Assembly (NCBI GenBank): GCA_024691465.1
Contig: JAILNO010000173.1
Coordinates: 1-6,729, forward strand
Length of the DNA stretch: 6,729 nucleotides
Reading direction: 5' to 3'
Origin: Pseudobutyrivibrio sp.
Lineage (GTDB): Bacteria; Bacillota_A; Clostridia; Lachnospirales; Lachnospiraceae
A model generated the notes under the pieces. That model was not told the origin of the DNA and searched no databases. It saw nothing but the letters and a program-made list of their open reading frames with translations. A program made the position numbers and the translations under genes. Positions 5,855 to 6,729 of this stretch are shown piece by piece (positions within the stretch are counted from its first letter, which is position 1; each line of letters starts with the position of its first letter).

Positions 5855-6729
5855 ATGAAGAAGAAAATTATCGCAGCACTTCTTGTTGCCTCAATGGCAA
5901 CAGGTCTCATGGCTTGTGGTAACGCTGCTTCTGACTCAGCTTCTACTGGATCAGGCGACGGCGCAGCTGCAACAACTGAGGCTTCAACAGTCAACACTGA
6001 CACAACAACACTTAAGATCAACCTTGCGTCAGAGCCAGGATACCTTGATCCAGCTCTTAACTCATCAGTTGATGGTGCATGTCTTGCAGTTAACTCTTTC
6101 GTAGGTCTTTACACATACGATGAGAACAACAACATCGTACCAGCACTTGCTGATGGCGAGCCAGAGGTTTCAGAGGACGGATGTACTTACACAATTAAGA
6201 TGATCGAGTCTAAGTGGTCTAATGGGGAAGAACTTACAGCTAACGATTTCGTATACAGCTGGAATCGTGCAGTAGCTGAGGAGACAGCAGCAGATTATGC
6301 ATACATGCTTGCTCCTATCGCAACTAATGATGATGGTACACTTAAGGTAACAGCAGTTGATGATTATACACTTGAAATCGTTCTTAACGCTCCATGTGCA
6401 TATTTCCTTGACTTACTTGCATTCCCAACATACCTTCCTGTATATCAGCCAGAGGTAGATGCAGCTAATCCAGATGGTACAACACCAGGTGCTTGGGCAC
6501 AGGAAGCTGGATTCACATCAAACGGTGCATTCACTCTTACATCATGGACACATAATGAGTCTATGGTATATGAGAAGAACCCTAACTTCTACAGAGCAGA
6601 TGATGTTACTTTAGAGAAGCTTGAGTTCATGCTTTCAGCTGATGATACAGCTATTTATGCAGCTTACAATTCAGGTGACCTTGATTTCGCTGATACAGTT
6701 CCTACAGATGAGATCGGTTCACTTCTTGA
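5855..6729 (+). CDS. oppA: Oligopeptide-binding lipoprotein OppA (solute-binding protein family 5), 3' end outside window
   Basis: This is the extracellular receptor of the transporter. The first 291 codons are present and the frame is still open at the window end; the family is usually about 500-600 residues. The N-terminus is a lipoprotein signal: MKKK, a hydrophobic core, and lipobox LMAC with lipidated Cys21. A Ser/Ala/Thr/Gly-rich linker follows to about residue 51. The domain then begins with SEPGYLDPALN (59-69), and KWSNGEELTANDFVYSWNRA (120-139) is the hallmark of peptide-binding family 5 members. NGAFTLTSW (223-231) and the YEKNPNFYRAD segment (239-249) also match. ATG 5855 has AAAGGAG (5841-5847) seven bases upstream. 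Codon choice differs from the fumarase genes, with all nine Phe as TTC, suggesting high expression. Cargo is inferred as oligopeptides. Confidence 0.93.
   Translation, partial: MKKKIIAALLVASMATGLMACGNAASDSASTGSGDGAAATTEASTVNTDTTTLKINLASEPGYLDPALNSSVDGACLAVNSFVGLYTYDENNNIVPALADGEPEVSEDGCTYTIKMIESKWSNGEELTANDFVYSWNRAVAEETAADYAYMLAPIATNDDGTLKVTAVDDYTLEIVLNAPCAYFLDLLAFPTYLPVYQPEVDAANPDGTTPGAWAQEAGFTSNGAFTLTSWTHNESMVYEKNPNFYRADDVTLEKLEFMLSADDTAIYAAYNSGDLDFADTVPTDEIGSLL

Noticed and set aside
5883..6104. Plus-strand frame of about 73 codons inside oppA, rich in Gln and Leu.
   Set aside because: It is an out-of-phase reading of the Ala/Thr/Ser-rich lipoprotein linker. The oppA frame has the signal peptide, lipobox and family motifs.

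Overview
The window looks like ordinary chromosome from a low-to-moderate-GC Firmicute, probably an anaerobe of the Lachnospiraceae/Clostridia type. This is inferred from AT-rich spacers, strong AGGAGG-type ribosome sites, TTG starts, AGA arginine codons, an oxygen-sensitive two-subunit class I fumarase and a Gram-positive lipoprotein signal. The genus cannot be fixed from this sequence. All genes are on the + strand, and no mobile element, CRISPR array, tRNA or rRNA was seen.

Layout. Positions 1-228 are the 3' end of gyrA (DNA gyrase subunit A), closed by a strong intrinsic terminator at 244-278. A separate unit at 340-1736 then encodes the alpha and beta subunits of an iron-sulfur fumarate hydratase, overlapping by one base. 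A weak hairpin with a T-run (1738-1760) separates it from a complete oligopeptide ABC transporter operon. Its order is oppB (1797-2708) and oppC (2720-3802), the two permeases; oppD (3815-4816) and oppF (4818-5798), the two ATPases; and, after a 56-base gap holding a hairpin, the 5' part of the lipoprotein peptide-binding gene oppA (5855 to the window end, truncated).

How the parts work together. The lipid-anchored OppA would capture peptides outside the membrane, OppB/OppC form the channel, and OppD/OppF hydrolyse ATP on the cytoplasmic face. Both ATPases carry the C-terminal oligopeptide-transporter region with the cysteine pattern linked to a [4Fe-4S] cluster. The fumarase interconverts fumarate and malate. 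Nothing in the sequence ties it functionally to the transporter beyond adjacency.

No previously undescribed system was found. The points worth a second look are modest: both permeases start with TTG while their partners start with ATG; codon use shifts strongly between the fumarase and oppA; a hairpin precedes oppA; the fumarase alpha start lacks a Shine-Dalgarno and follows a two-codon upstream frame; and the OppD signature motif is slightly altered.
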